64,000 nt of DNA from positions 372,001 to 436,000 of the forward strand of contig CM056587.1 in the NCBI GenBank assembly GCA_029721435.1. Direction: 5' to 3'. The notes beneath the pieces were generated by a model. That model searched no databases. It had not been told where the DNA came from and was given only the letters and a program-made list of their open reading frames with translations. Origin of the DNA: Gymnothorax reevesii (taxonomy: Eukaryota > Chordata > Actinopteri > Anguilliformes > Muraenidae). Position 1 is the first letter of the stretch. Every line of letters starts with the position of its first letter. The translations under genes were made by a program, and so were the position numbers. This document shows positions 1 through 10,690 of this stretch, piece by piece.

Positions 1-2590
1 CACCATAGCAACTGCATAGCAACGCCCTAGCAACCACCCAGAACATCATAGAAACTGCCTAACAACACCCAAGCAACCACCCAGAACACCATCGCAACTG
101 CCTAACAACAACCCAGAACACCATCGCAACTGCCTAGCAATGCCCTAGCAACCACCCAGAACACCATAGCAATCGCCTAGCAACGCCCTAGCAACCACCC
201 AGAACACCATAGCAACCGCCTGGCAACCACCCAAAACACCATAGCAACTGCCTTGAAATGCCCTAGCAACCACCCAGAACACCATAGCAACCGCCTAGCA
301 ACCACCCAGAACACCATAGCAACAGCCTAGCAACGCCCTAGCAACCACCCAGAACACCATAGCAAATGCCTAGCAACCACTCAGGACACCAAGGCAACTG
401 CCTAGCAACGCCCTAGCAACCACCCAGAACACCATTACAACCGCCTAGCAACGCCCTAGCAACCACCTAGAACACCATAGCAACCACCTAGCAACCACCC
501 AGACCACCATAGCAACTGCCTAACAACGCCCTAGCAACCACCCAGAACACCATAGCAACTCCCTAGCAACCACCCAGAACACCATAGCAACTGCCTAGCA
601 ACGCCCTAGCAACCACCCAGAACACCATAGCAACCGCCTAGCAACTGCCTAGAAACGCCCTAGCAACCACCCAGAACACCATAGCAACTGCCTAGCAACG
701 CCCTAGCAACCACCCAGAACACCATAGAACCGCCTAGCAACCACTCAGGACTCCAAAGCAACTGCCTAGCAACCACTCAGCACACCATAGCAACCGCCTA
801 GCAATGCCTTAGCAACCAACAAGAAAACCATAGCAACCGCCTAGCAACCACCCAGAACACCAAAGCAACTGCCTAGCAACGGTCTAGTAACCACCCAGAA
901 CACCATAGCAACCGCCTAGCAACCACCCAGAACACCATAGCAACTGCCTAGCAACGGTCTAGCAACCACCCAGAACAGCATAGCAACCGCCTAGCAACCA
1001 CCCAGAACACCATTACAACTGCCTAGCAATGCCCTAGCAACCACCCAGAACACCATAGCAACTGCTTAGCAACGCCCTTGCAACCACTGAGAACACCATA
1101 GCAACCACCTAGCAACCACTCAGAACACCAAAGCAACTGCCTAGCATCGCCCTAGCAACCACCCAGGACACCATAGCAACCGCCTGACAACGCTCTAGCA
1201 ACCACCCAGAATACCATAGCAACCGCCTAGCAACCACTCAGAACACCATAGCAACTGCCTGGCAACGCCCTAGCAACCACCCAGAACACCATAGCAATCG
1301 CCTAGCAACCACTCAGGACACCATGGCAACCGCCTAGCAACGCCCTAGCAACCACCCAAAACACCATAGCAACCGCCTGGCAAGCACCAAAAACACCATA
1401 GCAACTGCCTAGCAACGCCCTAGCAACCACCCAGAAGACCATAGCAACTGCCTAGCAACGCCCTAGCAACCACCCAGAACACCACAGCAACTGCCTAGCA
1501 ACGCCCTAGCAACCACCAACAACACGTTAGCAACCACCTAACAACCACCCAGAACACCAAAGCAACTGCCTAGCAAAGCCCTAGCAACCACCCAGAACAC
1601 CATAGCAACCGCCTAGCAATCACCCTGAACACCATAGTAACTGCCTAGCAACGCCTTAGCAACCACCCAGAACACCGTAGCAACTGCCTAGCAACGCCCC
1701 AGCAACCACCCAGAACACCATAGCAACCACTTAGCAACGCCCTAGCAACCACCCAGAACACCATAGCAACCGCCTAGCAACCTCTCAGGACACCAAAGCA
1801 TCTTCCTAGCAATGCCCTAACAACCACCCAGAACACCATAGCAACTGTCTAGCAGCGCCCTAGCAACCACCCAGAACACCATAGCAACCGCCTAGCAACC
1901 ACCCCGAGCACCATAGCAACTGCCTAGCAACGCGCAAGCAACCACCCAGAACACCATAGCAACCGCCTAGCAACCACCCAGAAAACCATAGCAACTGCCT
2001 AGCAACGCCCTAGCAACCACCCATAACACCATAGCTACCACCTAGCAACGCCCAAGCAACCACCCAGAACACCATAGCAACCACCTAGCAAAGCCCTAGC
2101 AACCACCCAGAACACCATAGCAACCGCCTAGCAATCTCTCAGGACACCAAAGCAACTGCCTAGCAACGCCCTTACAACCACCCAGAACACCATAGCAACT
2201 GTCTAGCAGCGCCCTAGCAACCACCCAGAACACCATAGAAACCGCCTAGCAACCACCCAGAGCACCATAGCAACTGCCTAGCAACGCCCAAGCAACCACC
2301 CAGAACACCATAGCAACCGCCTAGCAACCACCCAGAACACCATAGCAACCGCCTAGCAACGCCTTAGCAACCACCCAGAACACCATAGCAACCGCCTAGT
2401 AACCACCCAGAACACCATAGCAACTGTCTAACAATGCCCGAGTAACCACCCAGAACACCATAGTAACTGCCTAGCAATGCCCTAGCAACCACCCAGAACA
2501 CCATAGCAACTGCATCGCAACGCCCTAGCAACCACCCAGAACACCATAGAAACTGCCTAGCAATACCCTTGCAACCACCCAGAACACCAT
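1..2590. repeat. Minisatellite array, 43-bp and 32-bp units
   Basis: More than 60 imperfect head-to-tail units fill this stretch. The long unit is 43 bp and the short unit is 32 bp. Each long unit has three copies of the hexamer AGCAAC, spaced 11, 11 and 21 bp apart. The short unit lacks one 11-bp subunit, so length changes seem to occur by loss or gain of that subunit. CTAG occurs about twice per long unit. The array starts before the window. No protein is encoded. The same array resumes at 3776-4059 and 10031-10690, so the pieces were probably once contiguous. Confidence 0.95.
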
Positions 2591-3095
2591 TTGACGCAAA
2601 CTGTTTCCTTAGTCCACATCTGTTTCAAGATAAATGTCCTCACCACTACCATAATTATCTTACTTAAAACCTAGCTACTACCAGCATAATGCAATGATTT
2701 GTAACAAACTCCACCTTATGCAACAACACTTTGCATTTCAATGCACACGTAATTCCCTGGAATTACATTATCTAGTCATTAGTATTATTATTATTTTTCT
2801 TCTAACACACTTAATGCGGCCTCAACCATTTAACACAGAAACTTCATTCAAACTGGGTTGCGTAGGTCTTACTTAGGACACCTGTGCAATGTATTTTTCA
2901 TCTTTGTGACTTTTATACTTTTTGAGTTATTAATAAAAAACTTTAAATTTTTTTCCCCCCATAGACTTAACATTGGCATTATGACATCACAATAGGGCCA
3001 TTAAGCAAATGGAATCTTGTGCCAGATGTTCTCACCACCTGCTGTAACTCTCAGTTTCTCAGGCTGTAAGACTACAATCTGGCTCTCTTGAGACT
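2591..3095. other. Unassigned AT-rich spacer
   Basis: The minisatellite stops abruptly near 2590. The following 500 bp is AT-rich, non-repetitive sequence with no convincing coding potential. A 60-codon open frame at 2694 has no recognisable protein features. Confidence 0.5.
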
Positions 3096-3700
3096 ACAGC
3101 TTCCTTACTGCTTTCCTTCCTTCTATTTTCTGTCATTCCTTCTTTCTTTTTCCCTCCTATTTCTTTCCTTCGTTCCTTCCTTCCTCTGTTCGTTCCTTCT
3201 TTCCTGCTTTACTTTCTTCTATCCTGCCTTTCATCCTTCCTCCCATTTTTCCTCCCTACCAATTTTCTTCCCTTCCTTCCTTAGTTTGTCTTTCCTTCTA
3301 TCATGCCTTCTTTCCTTCCTTTATACCTACTTTCCTTTCTATCTTTCTTCCCTTCTTCTTTCTGCTTTCCCTCTCTTTCCTTCCCTCTTTCTTTCTTTAC
3401 TTTTTCTTTCTTTCCTTCTGTTTTTCATTTCTTCTTCCTCACTTCCTTCTCTTTTCCTTCCTTCCTTCCTTCTATCTTTACTTAAATCCTTTTTCTTCCC
3501 TTCTTCCTTTCCTTCCTTCCTTACTGCTTCTTTCCTTAATTCTTCTGTTTCTTTCCATCCATCCTCGCCTTCTTTCCTTAGTTCTTTCCTGCCTTCCTTT
3601 GATTTCCTTATTTTTTTCGTATATTCCTTCTTTCCTTACTTCCCTCATTAGTTCCTTCATTCCCTCCTTCCTTCCTTGTTATTATTCCAAATTCTTTCGT
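3096..3700. repeat. Degenerate CTTT/CCTT polypyrimidine tract
   Basis: About 600 bp of almost pure pyrimidine on the + strand, built from degenerate TTCC, TTTC and TTCTT motifs. On the minus strand it reads as GGAA/GAAA repeats. The open frame of 187 codons across it (3088-3651) is Phe/Ser/Leu-rich low complexity and is a by-product of the repeat. Mirror-symmetric tracts of this kind can form triplex DNA. Confidence 0.9.
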
Positions 3701-3775
3701 AATCTCACGGTTCGCTACTTCTCCCAGTTTTCACCCGATCCCCAAACAATACACAATAGCAACAACAGGAACAAC

Positions 3776-4059
3776 AAAGCAACTGTCTAGCAATGCTCAA
3801 ACAAATATTCAGAACACCATAACAACAGCCTCGCAACGCTCTAGCAACCACCCAGAACAACATTGCTACCCCCTAGCAACGCCCTAGCAACCACTCAGAA
3901 CACCATAGCAACTGCCTAGCAACGCCCTAGCAACCACCCAGAACACCATAGCAACCGCATAGCAACGCCCTAGCAACCACCCAGAACACCATAGCAACCG
4001 CATAGCAATGCCCTAGCAACCACCCAGAACACCATAGAAACTGCGTAGCAACACCCTAG
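3776..4059. repeat. Minisatellite array, second block
   Basis: Same 43-bp family as 1-2590, with the same AGCAAC spacing. The first units are strongly degenerate. The block ends exactly at the CTAG (4056-4059) that borders the LTR retrotransposon and continues on the other side at 10031. Confidence 0.92.
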
Positions 4060-4568
4060 TGTAATGTGAATATAGGCCACTGGATGGCAGTATTTACCTT
4101 TTCTTTACTGAGCTCAGACTGGAGCTATGTTTAGACATGTCCTAGACATGTCTGGGGAAAGTCCCAGAAAATAAGAAAAAGAGGTCTAAATGTGGGTGGG
4201 GTCTGCAAAAGAGTATATAAAGAAAGGAATTGAGACAGTAAAGTAGTAGTAGGAGAAATTGCAAGAAGAAGGATGCATGCGACCAGACCTGTCATTTCTT
4301 TTCAAGACCTGTGAAGTTTCTTTTGTGGATTTTTGCCTGTGTTTGAGCATTTTCCTTCCCCAGGACATCACCAAGCCACCCCAACAAACAAAGGGACTGT
4401 AAATATTTCTGTTTTTTTTTACTAATCAATCTTGGTCAGTTAGTTAGTTGTTATTAGTCTTTGTCTTTGTTTAAAAATTAAATGTGTTTAAGTTTTTAAA
4501 ACTGTGTCTGTCATCCCTTGCTGTTGCTGTTGTGTTGTAGATTGTAATAAGAAATTGGGGCCATAACA
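4060..4568 (+). repeat. 5' LTR of the Gmr1-like element
   Basis: A 509-bp terminal repeat with TG...CA ends, matching 9522-10030 along its whole length. It contains a TATA box at 4214-4220 and a possible ATTAAA polyadenylation signal at 4477-4482. A 475-bp relative stands alone at 59553-60027. Confidence 0.95.
4214..4220 (+). promoter_or_regulatory. LTR TATA box
   Basis: TATATAA inside the 5' LTR. It is conserved in the 3' LTR and in the solo LTR (59709-59715), which supports a role as the core promoter of the element. Confidence 0.65.
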
Positions 4569-4571
4569 AAT

Positions 4572-4592
4572 TGGGGGCTCAAGGTCCGGGAT
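4572..4592 (+). promoter_or_regulatory. Primer binding site, tRNA-Pro-like with 3-nt insertion
   Basis: Three bases after the 5' LTR comes TGGGGGCTC, then AAG, then GTCCGGGAT. The two outer blocks together match the usual 18-nt site complementary to the 3' end of tRNA-Pro. The AAG at 4581-4583 is an insertion relative to that site. Confidence 0.7.
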
Positions 4593-4686
4593 AGACCATT
4601 TTGTGAGTCATTTATTAAAAATCTAACATTTCAGTTTGTAAAATGGTTTTTGTGAATTTTCCTATATAATTATATTGACAACAGCA

Positions 4687-7600
4687 ATGGATGATTTCTT
4701 GGCATCACCAACCGTAGGGGTTTTGAAGTCTTTTAAAAAGACCGAACTGTTGGAAATATGCAGACATTTGGAGCTGACAGAGGTAAAACCAGCCATGCGA
4801 AAAGCAAGACTGGCTAGAGAGATAGTTGAATATTACATTGATGAAAATGTGTTTGCACCAGGAGATCTGGAACAGTTTCCAATGGAAAATCCAAATATAG
4901 AAATGGAACTTAAATTAAAAATGCTAGAGATTGAAAGGGAGGAAAAAGAAAAACAAAGAGAATTTGAGAGAGAGAAAGAGGAAAGAGCAGAAAGAGAGAG
5001 ACAGAGACAGAGAGATTTTGAATTAGAGAAGTTGGATACAGAAGAAAGACTCCAAATGGAGAAACTAAAAATTAAAATTGAAACTAAAAATAAATTTTGT
5101 GCCAGTCAGGAGGTAAAACTGGTGCCTCCATTTTCTGAAAAGGACGTAGACAACTATTTCCAGTGTTTTGAAAAGGTAGCAAAGAGTTGCCAGTGGCCAA
5201 AGGAACACTGGCCTCTGATGTTGCAAACTGTCCTCAAGGGTAAAGCTCAACAAGCCTATTCAGCTTTGTCTGCAGATGATTCCTCTGATTATGAGGTTGT
5301 CAAAAAGGTTATTTTGAGAGCTTATGAGTTGGTTCCAGAGGCTTACCGACAGAAATTCAGAGGTCTGAAGAAATCTGAAAATCACACTTATGTGGAATTT
5401 GCTAATGAGAAGAAGGTTTGCTTTGAGCGCTGGTGTACTTCTATGGAGGTCAAGGATGATTTCAACTCACTAAAAGAGATGGTGTTAGTTGAAGAATTCA
5501 AGAACTGTGTTAAGGATGATGTTAAGACCTACCTTAATGAGAAGCAAGCACTAAATTTGCAATCAGCTGCCAAATTTGCAGATGAATATGTTCTCACACA
5601 TAAGTCTAAATTTCAGTCTAGCAGTAGCAATAGATGGTCCCAATTTCAGAAAAAGGGTTATGGTGATTCCCAAGATTCCTCACCCAAAGACAAAGACAAA
5701 TCTGGTGATGGTGCTCAGAAATCCAGTAACAGGTCTGATCAAAGTGTGAAAGCTGACAGTGACAAAAGTGGTCTAGTTTGCAGTTATTGCAAGAAACCTG
5801 GTCATGTTAAAACTAACTGTTGGATCCTTAAAGCTAAGAAAGAAAAAGACAAGGATACCAAACCAAATGCCTTTGTGAAAACAAGGTTAGAAACCCCTGT
5901 AGTAGATAACCGATCTGCTAAATTACCTGCTTCTTGTGGGGCTAAAAAGCCTGATACAGCTGACTTTGTGAGGGAGGAATTTCTTCCATTTGTGTCAGAG
6001 GGATTTGTCGCTCTGAATGAGCATACTACTCCTGTCCCCATATATATCCTAAGGGATACCGGAGCTTCTCAGTCACTTTTGTTGATGGACTCCTTGGAGT
6101 TACGTGATGAGACCGCTTCAGGGGATTTCATACTTGTACAAGGTATTGAAGGGAGGACTGTATCTGTACCCCTGCGCTCTATATTCTTGAAGTCAGATTT
6201 AGTTACAGGACAGGTAAAGGTGGGACTTATGTCAAGTCTACCTATAAAGGGTGTTTCTCTGTTGCTAGGCAATGACCTGGCTGGGGGCAAAGTAGTTCCC
6301 CCTGTACATCTTACTTCACAGCCGAGCACTGAAGATGGGGATGAGGACCCATCTCTGTATCCTTCTTGTGCAGTGACTCGTGCTATGGCCAAGAAGGCTA
6401 AAGAAGATGATGATGTGGTGCCGTCCAGCACATTGAATAGTCAGGACTCAGGTGGTTCGTCTCATGACTCTGATTGGCCTGCTATGGTTTCTCCTTTTGA
6501 GAACTTATCAGACACTTTTATCAGTTCATTGTTCAGCCAGCCAGATGGGTCTGGTGATTCTGATGTGTCTGGAGACTTGTCTCTTTCCAGAAAGCGGTTG
6601 ATTGAGGAGCAAACTAATGATCCTGAAATTTGTGTACTAAAGAGGAGAGCCCTTCCTGATAAAGAAGTAGACGCAGTTCCAGTTGGGTATTATCTCAAGG
6701 ATGGTGTGTTGATGCGGAAGTGGCGCCCTCCTGATATCCCTGCCAATGCAGATTGGGCAGTGGTCAGGCAAATTGTTGTTCCGAAGGTCTACAGGAATGA
6801 GATCTTAACAATGGCTCATAGTTTACCTTTAGGAGGTCATCTTGGTGTTAACAAGACTGTTGATAAGATCATGAAACACTTCTTTTGGCCTGGGCTTCGG
6901 AAAGACGTTTCCAACCTTTGCAAAACCTGTCACACTTGTCAGGTAGTTGGAAAACAGCAGTTAGACCCACCTGTAGCTCCATTGCAGCCTATCCCAGCAT
7001 TTGGGGAGCCATTCTCTAAGGTCATTGTTGATTGTGTTGGTCCATTACCTAAGACTAGATCTGAAAATCAGTACTTGTTGACAATCATGTGTGCATCTAC
7101 CAGATTCCCCGAAGCCATACCTCTACGTAACATCAAGGCAACTGCAATCTCGAAGGCTTTGCTAAAGTTCTTCACGTTGTTTAGCCTTCCCAGGGAAATT
7201 CAGTCAGACCAAGGTAGCAATTTCACTTCAGGATTGTTTCAGCAGGTTGTGTATGAACTAGGTGCAAAGCAGATTCTTTCTAGTGCCTATCATCCAGAAA
7301 GTCAGGGTGCCTTAGAGCGGTTTCATTCCACTCTCAAGACAATGATGAGGGCTTATTGTTATGACCATGAGAAAGACTGGGATGAAGGTGTTCATTTGCT
7401 GTTGTTTGCAGCTAGAGAAGCAGTGCAGGAGTCTACTGGATTCAGTCCATTTGAGCTAGTGTTTGGTCATGAAGTGAGAGGACCTTTGCTATTATTGAGT
7501 GAACAATGGCAAGAGGAAGAGCCGCACATTAGTCTGTTAAACTATGTTAGCAAGTTCAAGGAAAGGTTGAGTGCAGCTTGTGACCTAGCCAAAGAGAACT

Positions 7601-9384
7601 TGAAATCAAGTCAGGGAAAAATGAAAACTTGGTATGATCATAAGGCTAGAAGCCGTGAGTTTAAACCAGGAGACAAGGTCCTTGTGTTGTTTCGCTTGCA
7701 GTCCAATCCATTGCAGGCTAGATTTCATGGTCCTGATGAAATTCTGACAAAACTCAATGATCTCAATTACATTGTGAAGACTCCAGATAGGAGAAAACCA
7801 AAACAATTGTGTCACATTAACATGCTGAAGCCTTATCATGACAGAAATGCTAGGGTTGCAGCTGTCACTTCAGATTCTCCAATGGCTGAGATTTGTGAAG
7901 ATGAGGGGGAGTTTCAAGATGATGAACCTAGAATTAAAGCTGAAGTTCTTTCATGTAAATTGTCAAATTCTGAAGTGTTGCAAAATCTTGATGTAAAACT
8001 CCAGCACTTAGAACCCTCACAGAGAGATCAGGTTGAGAGGTTGATTAAGAAATATGAGGATCTGTTTCCTGATGTTCCGAAAAGAGTTTCTATAGCCTCT
8101 CATGATGTAGATGTTGGTGATGCCAAACCAATAAAACAGCATCTGTACCGGATGAATCCTGAAAAGAGAAAGATTGCTGAGAAAGAGGTTGAGTACATGT
8201 TAGAACATGATATTATCAGACCCTCCAACTCAGATTGGAGTTCGCCCTGTGTGCTAGTTCCAAAACCTGATGGAAGTACTAGATTCTGTACAGATTATCG
8301 CAAAGTCAATGCTATAACTAGAACTGATGTGTTTCCAATACCTAGGATTGATGATTGTATTGATAGAGTAGGGCAAGCAAAGTTTCTGACCAAGATTGAT
8401 TTATTGAAGGGTTATTGGTGTGTGCCTTTAACTGAGAGGGCCAAGGGCATCTCTGCTTTTGCCACACCATCTGGATTGTACCAGTATGAAGTCCTACCCT
8501 TTGGCATGAAAAATGCCCCAGCCACATTCCAAAGGATGATACAGTCTACAATCGCCGGATTGCCACACACTGGTGCGTACATCGATGACCTGATCACATG
8601 GAGTGACTCCTGGGAAGAACATCTAAAAGATGTAGAGACGTTGTTCCAGCGCCTGACCCAGGCTAACCTGACTGTTAACCTGAGCAAGAGTGACTTTGGT
8701 TGTGCTACTGTCACCTATCTTGGCTACGTCATAGGCCAGGGTAAGGTGGCACCCATAAATGCTAAAGTCCAAGCCATCATGGACTTTACAGTTCCTGACA
8801 ACAAAAAAGCTTTGCGCCGCTTCCTTGGAATGATCGGGTACTACCGCAAGTTCTGCAAGAACTTTGCTGAGATTGCTCTCAGTCTAACTAACCAACTGAA
8901 GAAAGGCGTAAAGTTCACTTGGGATGATACATGCCAGAGAGCCTTCGATCGCCTGAAGTCTCTGCTGTGTCACTTCCCCGTGCTCAAATCTCCTGACTTC
9001 AACAAACCGTTCTCCATCGCGGTCGATGCTAGCGACCAAGCTTGTGGATCTGTGCTCCTACAGAGAAGTGACTCTGATGACATTGAGCATCCCGTGGCAT
9101 ACTTCTCCAGGAAGTTCAATCGCCACCAAAGGAACTATTCCACAATAGAGAAGGAACTGTTGGCTCTGGTCCTTTCATTACAACACTTTGAGGTTTATGT
9201 TTGTACAGGACAAAAGCCAATGATTGTGTACACTGACCACAATCCATTAATGTTTTTGAGTAAGATGAAAAACAAGAATCGGAGATTGTTGAATTGGAGT
9301 TTGATTTTACAGGAGTTTGACTTGGAAATTAGGCATGTGAAGAGTACAGACAATGTAATTGCTGAATGCTTATCCCGTGTTTGA
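4687..9384 (+). CDS. Gag-Pol polyprotein, integrase-before-RT order
   Basis: One uninterrupted frame of 1565 codons encodes the structural and replication proteins of the retrotransposon. The ATG at 4687 is preferred: it has purines at -3 and +4, whereas the frame upstream begins only with TTG at 4675. In order I see: an N-terminal SAP-like helical region and a charged Glu/Arg-rich coiled coil (residues about 70-140); a gag region; one CCHC zinc knuckle (CSYCKKPGHVKTNC, about 365-378); an aspartic protease site (RDTGAS, Asp 457); an HHCC zinc-binding domain (about 711-755); an integrase core with Asp 782, Asp 841 and Glu 877, a D-D-35-E spacing; reverse transcriptase with YIDD at about 1298-1301; and RNase H (VDAS, Asp 1447). 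All expected catalytic residues are present. Gag and Pol are joined without a frameshift or stop. There is no envelope. Confidence 0.93.
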   Translation: MDDFLASPTVGVLKSFKKTELLEICRHLELTEVKPAMRKARLAREIVEYYIDENVFAPGDLEQFPMENPNIEMELKLKMLEIEREEKEKQREFEREKEERAERERQRQRDFELEKLDTEERLQMEKLKIKIETKNKFCASQEVKLVPPFSEKDVDNYFQCFEKVAKSCQWPKEHWPLMLQTVLKGKAQQAYSALSADDSSDYEVVKKVILRAYELVPEAYRQKFRGLKKSENHTYVEFANEKKVCFERWCTSMEVKDDFNSLKEMVLVEEFKNCVKDDVKTYLNEKQALNLQSAAKFADEYVLTHKSKFQSSSSNRWSQFQKKGYGDSQDSSPKDKDKSGDGAQKSSNRSDQSVKADSDKSGLVCSYCKKPGHVKTNCWILKAKKEKDKDTKPNAFVKTRLETPVVDNRSAKLPASCGAKKPDTADFVREEFLPFVSEGFVALNEHTTPVPIYILRDTGASQSLLLMDSLELRDETASGDFILVQGIEGRTVSVPLRSIFLKSDLVTGQVKVGLMSSLPIKGVSLLLGNDLAGGKVVPPVHLTSQPSTEDGDEDPSLYPSCAVTRAMAKKAKEDDDVVPSSTLNSQDSGGSSHDSDWPAMVSPFENLSDTFISSLFSQPDGSGDSDVSGDLSLSRKRLIEEQTNDPEICVLKRRALPDKEVDAVPVGYYLKDGVLMRKWRPPDIPANADWAVVRQIVVPKVYRNEILTMAHSLPLGGHLGVNKTVDKIMKHFFWPGLRKDVSNLCKTCHTCQVVGKQQLDPPVAPLQPIPAFGEPFSKVIVDCVGPLPKTRSENQYLLTIMCASTRFPEAIPLRNIKATAISKALLKFFTLFSLPREIQSDQGSNFTSGLFQQVVYELGAKQILSSAYHPESQGALERFHSTLKTMMRAYCYDHEKDWDEGVHLLLFAAREAVQESTGFSPFELVFGHEVRGPLLLLSEQWQEEEPHISLLNYVSKFKERLSAACDLAKENLKSSQGKMKTWYDHKARSREFKPGDKVLVLFRLQSNPLQARFHGPDEILTKLNDLNYIVKTPDRRKPKQLCHINMLKPYHDRNARVAAVTSDSPMAEICEDEGEFQDDEPRIKAEVLSCKLSNSEVLQNLDVKLQHLEPSQRDQVERLIKKYEDLFPDVPKRVSIASHDVDVGDAKPIKQHLYRMNPEKRKIAEKEVEYMLEHDIIRPSNSDWSSPCVLVPKPDGSTRFCTDYRKVNAITRTDVFPIPRIDDCIDRVGQAKFLTKIDLLKGYWCVPLTERAKGISAFATPSGLYQYEVLPFGMKNAPATFQRMIQSTIAGLPHTGAYIDDLITWSDSWEEHLKDVETLFQRLTQANLTVNLSKSDFGCATVTYLGYVIGQGKVAPINAKVQAIMDFTVPDNKKALRRFLGMIGYYRKFCKNFAEIALSLTNQLKKGVKFTWDDTCQRAFDRLKSLLCHFPVLKSPDFNKPFSIAVDASDQACGSVLLQRSDSDDIEHPVAYFSRKFNRHQRNYSTIEKELLALVLSLQHFEVYVCTGQKPMIVYTDHNPLMFLSKMKNKNRRLLNWSLILQEFDLEIRHVKSTDNVIAECLSRV

Positions 9385-9511
9385 ATATGTATATATATAT
9401 CATGTGTTAATTTGAATATTGTATGATATGTATATATAGACAAGTGTTCACTTAACCATTTTGTATTGAAAAGAAAAATTTTGCCTTTCTGAGTCAAAAT
9501 TTTTCCCTTTT

Positions 9512-9521
9512 GGAATGGAGG
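9512..9521 (+). other. Polypurine tract
   Basis: GGAATGGAGG lies directly before the 3' LTR, in the place where plus-strand priming occurs in LTR elements. It is short and broken by one T, so the assignment rests mainly on position. Confidence 0.6.
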
Positions 9522-10030
9522 TGTAATGTGAATATTGGCCACTGGATGGCAGTATTTACCTTTTTTTTACTCAGCTCAGACTGGAGCTATGTTTAGACAT
9601 GTCCTGAACATGTCTGGGGAAAGTCCCAGAAAATAAAAAAAAGAGGTCTAAATGTGGGTGGGGTCTACAAAAGAGTATATAAAGAAAGGAATTGAGACAG
9701 TAAAGTAGTAGTAGGAGAAATTGCAAGAAGAAGGATGCATGCGACCAGACCTGTCATTTCTGTTCAAGACCTGTGAAGTTTCTTTTGCGGATTTTTGCCT
9801 ACGTTTGAGCATTTTCCTTACTCAGGACATCACCAAGCCACCCCAACAAACAAAGGGACTGTAAATATTTCTGTTTTTTTTTACTAATCAATCTTGGTCA
9901 GTTAGTTAGTTGTTATTAGTCTTTGTCTTTGTTTAAAAATTAAATGGTTTTAAGTTTTTAAAACTGTGTCTGTCATCCCTTGCTGTTGCTGTTGTGTTGT
10001 AGATTGTAATAAGAAATTGGGGCCATAACA
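9522..10030 (+). repeat. 3' LTR of the Gmr1-like element
   Basis: Same length (509 bp) as the 5' LTR, with about 15 base differences by eye and no length difference. It is followed at once by CTAG and the minisatellite. Confidence 0.95.
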
Positions 10031-10690
10031 CTAGCAACCACCCAGAACACCATAGCAACTGCCTAGCAACGTCCTAGCAACCACCCAGAACACCATAGCA
10101 ACTGCCTAGCAACGTCCTAGCAACCACCCAGAACACCATAGCAACTGCCTAGCAACGCCCTAGCAACCACCCAGAACACCATAGCAACCGCCTAGCAACC
10201 ACCCAGAACACCATCGAAACTGCGTAGCAACACCCTAGCAACCACTCAGAACACCAAAGCAACTGCCTTGCAACGCCCTAGCAACCACCCAGAACACCAT
10301 AGCAACTGCCTAGCAACGCCCTAGCAACCACCAAGAACACCATAGCAACTGCCTAGCAACCACCCAGATCACCATAGCAACTGCCTAGCAACTCCCTAGC
10401 AACCACCCAGAACACCATAGCAACCGCCTAGCAACCACCCAGAACACCATAGCAACTGCCTAGCAACGCCCTAGCAACCACCCAGAACACCATAGCAACC
10501 GCCTAGCAACCACCCAGAACACCATAGAAACTGCCTAGCAATGCCCTAGCAACCACCCAGAACACCATAGCAATTGCCTAACAACGCCCTAGCAACCACC
10601 CAGAACACCATAGCAACCACGTTACAACGCCCGATTAACCACTCAAAACACCATAGCAACTGCCTAGCAATGCCCTAGCAACCTCCCAGA
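10031..10690. repeat. Minisatellite array, third block
   Basis: Continuation of the 43/32-bp array after the LTR element. The first unit joins in register with the unit cut at 4059, as expected if the element inserted into one array. Confidence 0.93.

Larger units (their letters stand above)
4060..10030 (+). mobile_element. Complete Gmr1-like Ty3/Gypsy LTR retrotransposon
   Basis: The element is 5971 bp. It has 509-bp LTRs at both ends, each beginning TGTAATG and ending CATAACA, and CTAG duplicated on both sides (4056-4059 and 10031-10034). Inside are a proline-tRNA-like primer binding site, one gag-pol frame and a short purine tract before the 3' LTR. The integrase lies upstream of the reverse transcriptase, the order known for the Gmr1 group and unlike typical Ty3/Gypsy elements. 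By eye the two LTRs differ at about 15 of 509 positions (about 3%), so the insertion is fairly young. It sits inside the 43-bp minisatellite. No envelope gene is present. Confidence 0.93.

Noticed and set aside
1..2590. CRISPR-like array
   Set aside because: Units are contiguous, degenerate and without unique spacers, and the DNA is vertebrate nuclear.
1..2590. Full palindromic RFX X-boxes
   Set aside because: All AGCAAC half-sites are in the same orientation. The GTNRCC partner is not present next to them.
3088..3651. 187-codon Phe/Ser/Leu-rich frame that looks like a membrane protein
   Set aside because: It is the translation of a polypyrimidine tract.
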